A DNA stretch of 6,149 nucleotides from an uncultured Bryobacterales bacterium. Lineage in GTDB: Bacteria; Acidobacteriota; Terriglobia; Bryobacterales; Bryobacteraceae. Both the position numbers and the translations under genes were made by a program. Below are positions 1-5,408 of this stretch, in pieces. Position 1 is the first letter of the stretch. The number at the start of each line of letters is the position of its first letter. The stretch lies in contig CALMAV010000444.1 in NCBI GenBank assembly GCA_937859895.1, forward strand, positions 1 to 6,149, given 5' to 3'. Below the pieces are notes generated by a model. That model had not been told where the DNA came from. It saw only the letters and a program-made list of their open reading frames with translations, and searched no databases.

Positions 1-959
1 GTATTCCAGCCGGCTGTGCGCAAACCGTCCACCAGCGTATCGCGACGGCTTTGGTAGACCTCGCGAATCTGCCCCGGCGTTTCGTTCGACTCGAGCAATG
101 CCGTTACTGCGGCAATCTGTATGGGCTGAAAGATGCCGTAATCAAGATAGCTCTTGATGCGAGCCAGTGCGGCAATCAGTCGCTTGTTTCCAAGACAGAA
201 GCCCACGCGCCAGCCAGCCATGTTGTAACTTTTGGTCATCGAGTAGATTTCAACGGCGAAGTCCGCTGCTCCGGGTACTTGCAAGATGCTGGGTGGCCGG
301 TATCCATCGAAGCCAAGTTCCGCATAGGCAAAATCGTGAACGATATAAGTCCCGTGCTCACGTGCCAAGTCGACGACCTCGGTCATGAACTGGAGATCAA
401 CGCAGACGGTTGTTGGATTATGGGGAAACGAGATGAGAACCACCTTCGGCTTCCTGGGCGAGGTGCGATAGAAGTCTTTGAGCGCGGTCAGGAACGTGGC
501 CGCATCAGGCATAGGCAGCATGTGAGCCTCGCCTTCTGCCATGATGACGCCGTACTGGTGAATCGGATAAGCCGGATTGGGCGAGACCACAATATCGCCT
601 GGACCAATGATGGCGAACAGCAAGTGAGCGAGCGCATCTTTCGCGCCTATTGTGACGATAGCCTCGCTATCAGCATCGAGACTGACCCCGTACTGGGCAG
701 CATACCGGGCAACGATAGCTTCCCGCAGTGCCGGGATGCCTCGTGAAACAGAGTAACGGTGGTTCGCAGGATGGGGCGCAACCTCCAGTAACTTATCGAC
801 AACGCGATCGGGCGTGGCTCCATCCGGATTGCCCATGCCCATGTCAATGATGTCTTCGCCGGCCGCGCGCGCTTTGTCGCGCATTTCATTGATTACGGCG
901 AACACATACGGCGGCAGTTTTTGAATTCGATAGAACTCGTCGCTTGAAGGAAGCGGCAT
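1..959 (-). CDS. alaC: Alanine-type PLP aminotransferase, C-terminus outside window
   Basis: Class I/II (fold type I) PLP-dependent aminotransferase, very similar throughout to what I remember of E. coli AlaC, which makes alanine from pyruvate using glutamate in the cytoplasm. The reading frame is open from ATG at 957-959 to the left edge, giving 319 codons of a usual length near 400, so about the last fifth is missing. Landmarks: the LPPYVF N-terminal segment, GEDIIDMGMGNPDGATPD, the Tyr-Pro loop NPAYPIHQYG, FPHNPTT (cofactor-binding Asn), HDFAYAELGFDG, and SMTKSYNMAGWRVGF with the Schiff-base lysine at residue 243. The IKSYLDYG motif is also typical of AlaC rather than LL-diaminopimelate aminotransferase. 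An in-frame TGA lies three codons upstream of the ATG, which fixes the start. No clear Shine-Dalgarno is visible. The gene points the same way as the small membrane protein 51 bases upstream. Exact substrate is inferred by family. Confidence 0.93.
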   Translation of the reverse strand, partial: MPLPSSDEFYRIQKLPPYVFAVINEMRDKARAAGEDIIDMGMGNPDGATPDRVVDKLLEVAPHPANHRYSVSRGIPALREAIVARYAAQYGVSLDADSEAIVTIGAKDALAHLLFAIIGPGDIVVSPNPAYPIHQYGVIMAEGEAHMLPMPDAATFLTALKDFYRTSPRKPKVVLISFPHNPTTVCVDLQFMTEVVDLAREHGTYIVHDFAYAELGFDGYRPPSILQVPGAADFAVEIYSMTKSYNMAGWRVGFCLGNKRLIAALARIKSYLDYGIFQPIQIAAVTALLESNETPGQIREVYQSRRDTLVDGLRTAGWN

Positions 960-1010
960 ATCAGTTCAGTGTAGCGAGGTGGCCGATCGGTGTTCATCGG
1001 CGGCTCGTCT

Positions 1011-1214
1011 TCAAATTCGAGTTGCATTGCGGCGAAAAAGACGAGCAGGCAAGAAGATGATGCTGGCCACCAACTCCAAGGCGCCGCCTACCGCAATACC
1101 GACTATGCGGAATGGCAGCAGAATCAACCACAGAAGAGGATAGAAAACCAGAGCCAGCAACGCTAGCGGCCACGAGAAAACAAACAGGAGACACCACAAC
1201 AAAAACATAAGCAT
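1011..1214 (-). CDS. Small two-helix membrane protein, function unknown
   Basis: A 67-residue hydrophobic protein starting at ATG 1212-1214. It opens with MLMFLLWCLLFVFSWPLALL, continues through a second apolar stretch (about residues 22-30) and a glycine-containing helix (about 36-53), and ends in an Arg-rich tail (LFRRNATRI). I read this as two or three short membrane segments with a cytosolic positive end. Starts at TTG 1313 or at the second ATG (1208) are possible; I prefer 1214 because the residues before it are polar and low-quality, whereas the membrane protein starts here. No strong Shine-Dalgarno precedes any of them. I recall similar short WPLALLAL / LLPFRIVGIAVGG proteins in Acidobacteriota genomes, but I cannot assign a function. 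It could share a transcript with the aminotransferase gene downstream. Confidence 0.65.
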   Translation of the reverse strand: MLMFLLWCLLFVFSWPLALLALVFYPLLWLILLPFRIVGIAVGGALELVASIIFLPARLFRRNATRI

Positions 1215-1342
1215 TGGATTTTGACTTTGCTGCGAGCAGCTTTTAACCTTACGCAAATTGATTCGAAAAGGTTCATCTCGTTTTGGGGCTGCGGTATGGC
1301 ACTCCGGCTCCAAATTTCTCTCTGCTGAGACAGCAGAAAATG

Positions 1343-1405
1343 GCCACAGATAAACACTGATGGACGCGGATTAATCATCTGCGTGCATCGGCGTTTATCT
1401 GTGGC
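1343..1405. repeat. Phased hairpin repeat overlapping the peptidase stop codon
   Basis: A 13-bp perfect inverted repeat (1343-1355 with 1393-1405, GCCACAGATAAAC and its complement) continues inward with a few mismatches almost to the centre, leaving only about 3-5 bases of loop around 1372-1376. GAT occurs at 1349, 1359 and 1369, and its complement ATC at 1377, 1387 and 1397, so both arms carry a 10-bp phase. The CACAGAT-AACAC-GAT wording resembles a dispersed intergenic repeat I remember from several environmental phyla. The last three sense codons (SHR) and TAA stop of the M28 peptidase lie in the right arm. On the minus-strand transcript the hairpin could also protect or terminate the 3' end, though no U-run follows it. 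Confidence 0.7.
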
Positions 1406-2468
1406 TCATCCTTTCGAGTTCTGCGTGCGCCTGTCGGTAGGGTGCCGTGTTGGAGTTACGAGTATTCCAGCTTGGTGCTACAGCACTGTTTGCCAACATA
1501 ATCAATGTAAGAGCAAATGTCCGATCCACCCTGGCCATATTGTCGTAATCAATTTTCTGCCACTCATCGCCTAGGCCATGATAATCGGAGTAGTCAAAAG
1601 CAACACAGAAGCTATGCGCCGGCACTCCCTGTTGAGCAAAGGATGCATTGTCGCTCAAGTCGAAATACTGGGCACTCGCCTTTTTGTCGAAGAACAGGGT
1701 CGTTCCTGTTGCTTTGGCGGCAACTGCCATTACTCTGGGCACGGTTGAGTAATCAAAGCCGGTTGGACTGATAGTCTTGATCCTCGGTCCATCCGTAGAA
1801 TCAGTGCGACCGACTTGCTCCAGATTTAAATCAGCTACGGTCTTAGCCAGTGGAAAGATAGGATGGTCAGCATAGTAACGAGAGCCGATTTCACCCCGCT
1901 CCTCCCCAGAGAACGCCAAAAACACAACCGAGCGTTTTGGATGAGGGTTCATGTGCGCAAGCACTTTGGCAATCTCAATCACCGATACTGTTCCGCTGCC
2001 ATCATCATTAGCGCCGTTGAAAATTTGATCACTGGCCGGAGCCGTATGCGGTTCTGAAAAGGGGGTGCCCGTCTCTCGGTTCCCAATATGGTCGTAGTGC
2101 GCTGTTAGAAAGACATAGGTATCGCGTAGTCGCGGATCGGAGCCGCGGAGTACACCGATCACGTTCTTCAACGTCACCGGGCGATCATCCGGAGCGGGAA
2201 GATTGAGCGAGACTGTGCGCTCCTCTTTCCCAACAGAGTGCAACCACGAGGAGAGTTGATCGGCGTCGACTTTAAGGATGGTCACTTTGTTTGAAGCAAC
2301 AGCATCTTTGGCGATGAGACGACGCCTAGATGGGGTTACTTTGCCAATCAGGATCTCCGCCCTTGCGCCTGATTCGTTTACCTTGCGATCAAACACCTGC
2401 GACTCCTTGAACTCGCGCGTTGACTCGGCAGTCGGCTCGCCCCAGTGACTGAAGGCAGGTGCAATCAC
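1395..2468 (-). CDS. M28 peptidase catalytic-domain fragment
   Basis: This 357-residue frame carries the complete M28 zinc site: His114 and Asp116 in TAHYDHIG, Asp145 in NGANDDGSG, the catalytic Glu179 and zinc-ligand Glu180 in FSGEERG, Glu207 in NLEQVGR, and His287 in DYHGLGDEW followed by QKID. The domain also shows the NVIGVLRGSDP strand that precedes the first histidine in this family. The only early start is GTG 2466-2468, which lies in the loop of the 24-bp hairpin; the sense after it (VIAPAF) reads like the continuation of the normal protein rather than a true N-terminus. Without the signal peptide, any product would stay in the cytoplasm. The stop TAA lies in the hairpin repeat at 1343-1405, so the natural C-terminus may have been altered there too. 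Confidence 0.82.
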   Translation of the reverse strand: MIAPAFSHWGEPTAESTREFKESQVFDRKVNESGARAEILIGKVTPSRRRLIAKDAVASNKVTILKVDADQLSSWLHSVGKEERTVSLNLPAPDDRPVTLKNVIGVLRGSDPRLRDTYVFLTAHYDHIGNRETGTPFSEPHTAPASDQIFNGANDDGSGTVSVIEIAKVLAHMNPHPKRSVVFLAFSGEERGEIGSRYYADHPIFPLAKTVADLNLEQVGRTDSTDGPRIKTISPTGFDYSTVPRVMAVAAKATGTTLFFDKKASAQYFDLSDNASFAQQGVPAHSFCVAFDYSDYHGLGDEWQKIDYDNMARVDRTFALTLIMLANSAVAPSWNTRNSNTAPYRQAHAELERMSHR

Positions 2469-2493
2469 GACCTGCCTTCAGTCACTGGGGCGA
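2437..2493. repeat. Perfect 24-bp inverted repeat splitting the peptidase gene
   Basis: The left arm 2437-2460 (TCGCCCCAGTGACTGAAGGC plus AGGT) and the right arm 2470-2493 are exact reverse complements, separated by the nine-base loop 2461-2469. One more pair (2436/2494) extends the stem, and imperfect matching continues to about 2430/2500. This is far more regular than the surrounding coding sequence. The stem carries the TGA that ends the N-terminal fragment, and the loop carries the GTG that opens the C-terminal fragment. Possible origins are a template-switch (quasi-palindrome) mutation, insertion of a short palindromic REP-like unit, or an assembly or amplification artefact. Confidence 0.9.
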
Positions 2494-2958
2494 GGCGAGT
2501 GCTGCAAAACTCTTTGACTGGAAGATTACGGCCGGTACGCGGTCCAGCTGAAGGGCCGCAGATGATAAGAAGACCTCCACTGCATCAGCAGGAATTGTGA
2601 ACTCCTGCCTGCCGGAGGTCAGCGTCAAGGGCGACGCGAGCTTCGGCGCTAATCGGTCAACCATCTCGGCTGTTTGGAAGTATTCGTGATCGCCGACCGG
2701 GTCGAGCCCAGCGGCGCGAAACTGCGAAGCGATAAATTCTGCGGCCACGTCCAGACCCGGTGATGGCGTGAAGCGTCCGCCGAGTGTGTCAGATGACAAG
2801 AACGACAGATCGCCACGTAGGTCGGCTGGCTGAATTCTATTTAAGACGGCCTGCACCCGAGGCGATAGTGCGGATACCTTGTTCGTTGTTCCCGGGCTTT
2901 GGGCAAAAACAAGAAACGGGTAGATCAGCAGAATAACTGCTGAACTGCTAAGTCGCAT
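2482..2958 (-). CDS. M28 peptidase N-terminal fragment with signal peptide
   Basis: This 158-residue frame starts at ATG 2956-2958, inside the last codons of the upstream small-subunit gene. Residues 1-20 form a classical Sec signal (MRLSSSAVILLIYPFLVFAQ, with cleavage likely near the AQ). The segment that follows matches the usual start of acidobacterial-type M28 peptidases: LRGDLSFLSSDTLGGRFTPS, then a helix with AAEFIASQFRAAGLDPVGD, then YFQTAEMV. It ends at TGA 2482-2484 after SFAALASPQ. No zinc ligand is present, so this product alone cannot be a peptidase. There is no good Shine-Dalgarno, and translation is probably coupled to the preceding gene through the overlap. Confidence 0.8.
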   Translation of the reverse strand: MRLSSSAVILLIYPFLVFAQSPGTTNKVSALSPRVQAVLNRIQPADLRGDLSFLSSDTLGGRFTPSPGLDVAAEFIASQFRAAGLDPVGDHEYFQTAEMVDRLAPKLASPLTLTSGRQEFTIPADAVEVFLSSAALQLDRVPAVIFQSKSFAALASPQ

Positions 2959-3457
2959 CGTATCCGACGAACTTCTGTAAGATCACGTTCCCTTTGTAAC
3001 GCGTCTCCTTATGTATCCCAATGCTGGACGTGTAGTAAGCAAAAGCGGTTGTCTGCTTCAATTGCGTGAAAAACTTCTCAGCCTCCGTCTGAGGCTTTGC
3101 TTCAGCAGCCGCGATTTTCGTCATCAAAGCCATTTGCTGTACCCCTGAACTCTGCAGAAACGGTTTACCGCTTGTGGACACGGAAAGCTTGTCAATGGAG
3201 GCGAGCCCCTTACGCCACGAATTGCGGTCGTCAGGTAGAATCGCTTCGGCAATCTGCCGGTCAAGAAACGCTGCCACCTCTGCTTGGTGAGCACCTGGAG
3301 AATGGTCGTCTGCGGGAATAATCATCTCGGTCAGCGCATCCAGCAGTGCGAACTCAGAGTTAGTGAAGAAGAGCGGCCGGCCCGGTTCTGCGGCAGGCAG
3401 TTGCAGCGTCGCTGCTGTAGCAGTTAGGAGCTTGATAACATCACGCCGGCTCAGCAT
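2948..3457 (-). CDS. Gluconate 2-dehydrogenase subunit 3-like protein, Tat-exported
   Basis: An intact 169-residue small subunit of the gluconate 2-dehydrogenase subunit 3 family, which partners GMC flavoprotein dehydrogenases in the periplasm. I chose ATG 3455-3457 because it forms TAATG with the stop of the upstream oxidoreductase, has AGGGAG seven bases upstream (3465-3470), and puts a twin-arginine signal at the N-terminus (SRRDVIKLL, then an Ala/Thr/Leu stretch to about residue 23). Family marks: IIPADDHSPGAHQAEVAAFLD (about 46-66) and YYTSSIGIHKETRYKGN near the C-terminus. The usual terminal Gly-Cys is Gly-Tyr here. Length is close to the small subunit of bacterial FAD glucose dehydrogenase, which carries the catalytic subunit across the membrane as a hitch-hiker. 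The oxidoreductase here lacks its own signal, which fits that role. Confidence 0.9.
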   Translation of the reverse strand: MLSRRDVIKLLTATAATLQLPAAEPGRPLFFTNSEFALLDALTEMIIPADDHSPGAHQAEVAAFLDRQIAEAILPDDRNSWRKGLASIDKLSVSTSGKPFLQSSGVQQMALMTKIAAAEAKPQTEAEKFFTQLKQTTAFAYYTSSIGIHKETRYKGNVILQKFVGYDAT

Positions 3458-3894
3458 TAGACTTCTCCCTTCTTCATCTGATCGACAAGGTAATCGCAGG
3501 ATCGCCAAGCCAGCGCCATGATAGTCCAAGTCGGGTTCTGGCACGAAGCAGAGACGTGGCTGCTGCCATCCATGACAAATAGGTTGTTCACGTCGTGCGA
3601 TTGCTGGAATTGATTCAGGACTGAAGTCTTCGGATCGTTACCCATTCGCGCCGTGCCCAATTCATGGATGGACCAACCCTCCGGAAGAGCTTCGTCGGTG
3701 GTAGATACAACTTCGAACTTAGCGGCCTCAAACATCTCGCGGGCACTGGCCGCCATGTCCTTGCACATCTTCTTTTCGTTTTCGCCGAACTGATAGCTGA
3801 ACTTCAGGGCCGGTACCCCCCAGGCATCCTTCACGTTGTAGTCGATGCCGACGGCATTCTCATACCGGGCAAGCACTTCACCAAAGCCGCCCAT
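3457..3894 (-). CDS. GMC oxidoreductase C-terminal part with catalytic residues
   Basis: A 145-residue frame that is the in-frame continuation of the N-terminal part after the TAA. It contains SIHELGTARMG with the catalytic histidine (residue 77 here, 527 of the whole protein), NNLFVMDGSSHVSASCQNPTWTIMALAWR with the partner asparagine (120 here, 570 overall), and a C-terminal helix. This His/Asn pair is the usual hydride-transfer active site of GMC enzymes. The ATG at 3892-3894 is probably an ordinary internal methionine, since no Shine-Dalgarno stands in front and twelve coding codons precede it. Its stop overlaps the next start as TAATG. Confidence 0.82.
   Translation of the reverse strand: MGGFGEVLARYENAVGIDYNVKDAWGVPALKFSYQFGENEKKMCKDMAASAREMFEAAKFEVVSTTDEALPEGWSIHELGTARMGNDPKTSVLNQFQQSHDVNNLFVMDGSSHVSASCQNPTWTIMALAWRSCDYLVDQMKKGEV
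3465..3470 (-). promoter_or_regulatory. Ribosome binding site of the small-subunit gene
   Basis: AGGGAG on the minus strand, seven bases before ATG 3457, lying in the last codons of the oxidoreductase gene. It supports the 169-residue start and indicates coupled translation across the TAATG junction. It would also let the small subunit be made even if ribosomes leave early at the oxidoreductase's internal TAA. Confidence 0.65.
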
Positions 3895-3930
3895 CTCGAT
3901 GGTGGCGCCTGCGTACTCGCGAACCTTCTT

Positions 3931-5244
3931 TTAGTATTCAACGCCAAACCCTGATGTCGAAAAAGCTGTGCCTGGCGTCATGCCGCAACCCGCACCGCCT
4001 TCGAAACCATAACCGCGCAGGAAGTCAGACTTGGTCTTCAAGTTTCGGAATCGTGGAATATAGAAGCCTCCAGGACGTCCGTCGTCCAGCGTGCGCTCTT
4101 TACCGACCAGCTCCGGCATAAACCCGGCTACCGAAGGTCCCATCACGTGCTCGCAGAAGTTGTGACCCACATGTCCGCTCAAGTTGCCAATGCCGATCGG
4201 ATGCTTTTGGGACTTCGACAGCAGCATCAAGCGTGTTGACTCCAGTGTCGAGGCGGCAAGTATGACGGTTTTGGCTTTTACCTTATAACTCTGGCGGGAG
4301 TCGCTGTCGATGAACGAGACGCCGGAGGCTTTGCCTGTATTCTCGTCTACCGTCACTTCATACACGGTGGAATTCGGCCGGAGCGTAAGATTGCCCGTTT
4401 CCATGGCAGGAAGAATGAGCCCAGTTGGGGAGTCGAAGGCGGCGTGAATATCGCAGCCACCAACATGGCGGTTACACGCTCCCCGGCCATAGCAGCGGCT
4501 TCGATACTTGTTATGCTTCAGGCCATCGGTTGTGACCCCGGCGCGATAGGGCGTCAGCACGCGATCCATGCCCTTCAGCGAGTTGCGAAGGTGCAGCTCC
4601 GAGTAGCTCAGCTTCACCGGGCGCTGGAACTTTCCGTCCGGCAGATAATCGAGATTCTCTGGATGGCCGGAGATGCCGAGATACTCGTCAACGCGGTCAT
4701 AGTAGGGCTCGATATCAGAGTAGGAGATGGGCCAATCTTCGCCGAAGCCGTCTCGGCTCTTTGCCTTAAAGTCGTAATCAGATAGCCGGAGAGCCAGCCT
4801 TCCCCAAATATTTGTCTTGCCGCCGACCACCCTCGACCGCACCCAGGCATAGCGGGTACCGGTATATGGGTTTTGCTTGTCGTCAACGACCAGGGTTTTG
4901 CTGTAGTCGGATTGACCCCATCCTTGTATATAAGAAGTGACCTTTGAGTACGGCGAGTTCGGAAACGGCGCACCCTGACGGAAGTTATATTCATTAGTGG
5001 TCAGAGCGTGATAGTCCGGGGGCATCTTACCCCGTCGAGGGTGGTCATACGGCCACTCCATCGAGTGAAGGATCTTACTGGTATCCTGCGCCTTGCCGGC
5101 TTCCAGCAGTAGCACTTTCATTCCCTGCGATGTAAGTGCATGAGCCGCCATTCCGCCCGCTGCTCCGGAACCGACAATCACAGCATCGTAGCTTTTTTTG
5201 AGATCAACCTCACCGCCTGTCTGCGACGGGAACTGTAACAGCAT
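3931..5244 (-). CDS. GMC oxidoreductase N-terminal part (FAD domain), truncated
   Basis: A 437-residue frame from ATG 5242-5244 to TAA 3931-3933. Residues 18-50 form the dinucleotide-binding fold with GSGAAGG and the acidic end LLLEAG that contacts the FAD ribose. Later come VVGGKTNIWGRLALR (flavin-loop region typical of GMC enzymes), DWPISYSDIEPYYDRVDEYLG, a cluster of four cysteines across CYGRGACNRHVGGC and its neighbourhood, and ILAASTLESTRLMLLSKS before HPIGIGNLSGHVGHNF. There is no signal peptide. The start is supported by AGGA eight bases upstream and AAGGAG a little further up. The fragment could still fold around FAD but lacks the catalytic His/Asn region, so it should be inactive alone. 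Confidence 0.88.
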   Translation of the reverse strand: MLLQFPSQTGGEVDLKKSYDAVIVGSGAAGGMAAHALTSQGMKVLLLEAGKAQDTSKILHSMEWPYDHPRRGKMPPDYHALTTNEYNFRQGAPFPNSPYSKVTSYIQGWGQSDYSKTLVVDDKQNPYTGTRYAWVRSRVVGGKTNIWGRLALRLSDYDFKAKSRDGFGEDWPISYSDIEPYYDRVDEYLGISGHPENLDYLPDGKFQRPVKLSYSELHLRNSLKGMDRVLTPYRAGVTTDGLKHNKYRSRCYGRGACNRHVGGCDIHAAFDSPTGLILPAMETGNLTLRPNSTVYEVTVDENTGKASGVSFIDSDSRQSYKVKAKTVILAASTLESTRLMLLSKSQKHPIGIGNLSGHVGHNFCEHVMGPSVAGFMPELVGKERTLDDGRPGGFYIPRFRNLKTKSDFLRGYGFEGGAGCGMTPGTAFSTSGFGVEY

Positions 5245-5408
5245 TTTTCTGTTCCTAACTCCTTAGATTGTATGACGTTGCGACTGGCTCAATGCGGTAA
5301 CTTTAAGAACACAACGGACGGGTAGCAGCTTCTTATTTGCAGTTACAACAAGAAGATGAGCTTCAGCTACTCCGAGAGCCGTTTAACTTGTTGGTCAGCG
5401 GAGGCACT
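5245..5408. other. Divergent intergenic region
   Basis: This is the only spacer between the minus-strand oxidoreductase operon and the plus-strand membrane protein gene, so it must hold both promoters. Apart from the tentative minus-strand -10 near 5267-5272, I see no convincing sigma-70 pair for the plus strand. A weak dyad CTTCTT / AAGAAG (5329-5334 with 5350-5355, 15 bases apart) could be an operator, but six-base arms of this composition occur by chance. A 30-codon frame at 5356 in the wrong phase has no support as a gene. Confidence 0.4.
5259..5272 (-). promoter_or_regulatory. Candidate promoter -10 and ribosome binding site of the operon
   Basis: On the minus strand TACAAT (5267-5272) matches five of six bases of a sigma-70 -10 box and is followed almost directly by AAGGAG (5259-5264), with a second AGGA at 5253-5256 eight bases before ATG 5244. 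A matching -35 box is poor (CATTGA at about 16 bases spacing), and the -10 is so close to AAGGAG that a transcript starting there would mostly rely on the nearer AGGA. Treat the -10 as tentative and the ribosome site as likely. Confidence 0.35.

Larger units (their letters stand above)
1395..2958 (-). pseudogene. Secreted M28 zinc peptidase gene, split by palindrome and frameshift
   Basis: The two open frames 2482-2958 and 1395-2468 together make one M28-family (aminopeptidase-like) metallopeptidase of about 520 residues: signal peptide, N-terminal region, then the zinc catalytic domain. They are in different frames, and all three frames stop within 2465-2484, so no simple read-through joins them. 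The break coincides with a perfect inverted repeat (2437-2493). Restoring the frame needs loss of 3k+1 bases or gain of 3k+2. The gene is last in the operon and overlaps the upstream small-subunit gene by 11 bases. It probably once encoded a periplasmic or secreted peptidase; as it stands the signal and catalytic parts are separated. Sequence error at the palindrome is the main alternative. Confidence 0.75.
3457..5244 (-). pseudogene. GMC FAD oxidoreductase gene with one in-frame TAA
   Basis: One continuous reading frame of 596 codons including the final stop, typical for a GMC-family dehydrogenase, interrupted once by TAA at 3931-3933 (codon 438). The frame is the same on both sides, and the 12 codons between the TAA and the next ATG (KKVREYAGATIE) read as normal protein, so a single base change (for example TAC or CAA to TAA) or a sequencing error explains it. 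Read as one protein, it has the FAD-binding Rossmann motif at 25-30, a Cys-rich CYGRGACNRHVGGCDIHA segment, and the catalytic pair His527 and Asn570. It heads the operon with the subunit 3-like partner and the M28 peptidase. The substrate is likely a sugar, polyol or sugar acid by family, but unproven. Confidence 0.82.

Noticed and set aside
51..746. Long plus-strand open frame of 231 codons
   Set aside because: It lies antisense to the aminotransferase, whose motifs are unmistakable; its own translation shows no family features.
1229..1244. GC-rich short dyad followed by TTTT, terminator-like on the plus strand
   Set aside because: The stem is only four or five pairs and no plus-strand gene ends there.
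1321..1337. Seven-pair hairpin TCTGCTG / CAGCAGA
   Set aside because: No T-run follows it on either strand, so it is not supported as a terminator; short stems like this are common.
2482..2484. TGA followed by a hairpin, as for selenocysteine insertion
   Set aside because: The frame after the TGA does not continue as M28 protein, the TGA itself is inside the stem, and the catalytic part is in another frame.
2434..2497. Clean transposition of a 57-bp palindrome with a 3-bp GCC target duplication
   Set aside because: GCC flanks both ends, but removing 57 or 60 bases does not restore the peptidase frame, and a 3-bp match is easily chance. Insertion is kept only as one option.
3931..3933. Reassignment of TAA as a sense codon in this organism
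   Set aside because: It is the only internal TAA in any convincing gene here; the other frames run hundreds of codons without one.
4444..4785. Plus-strand 113-codon frame inside the oxidoreductase region
   Set aside because: It is antisense to a well-supported GMC domain and has no recognisable features.
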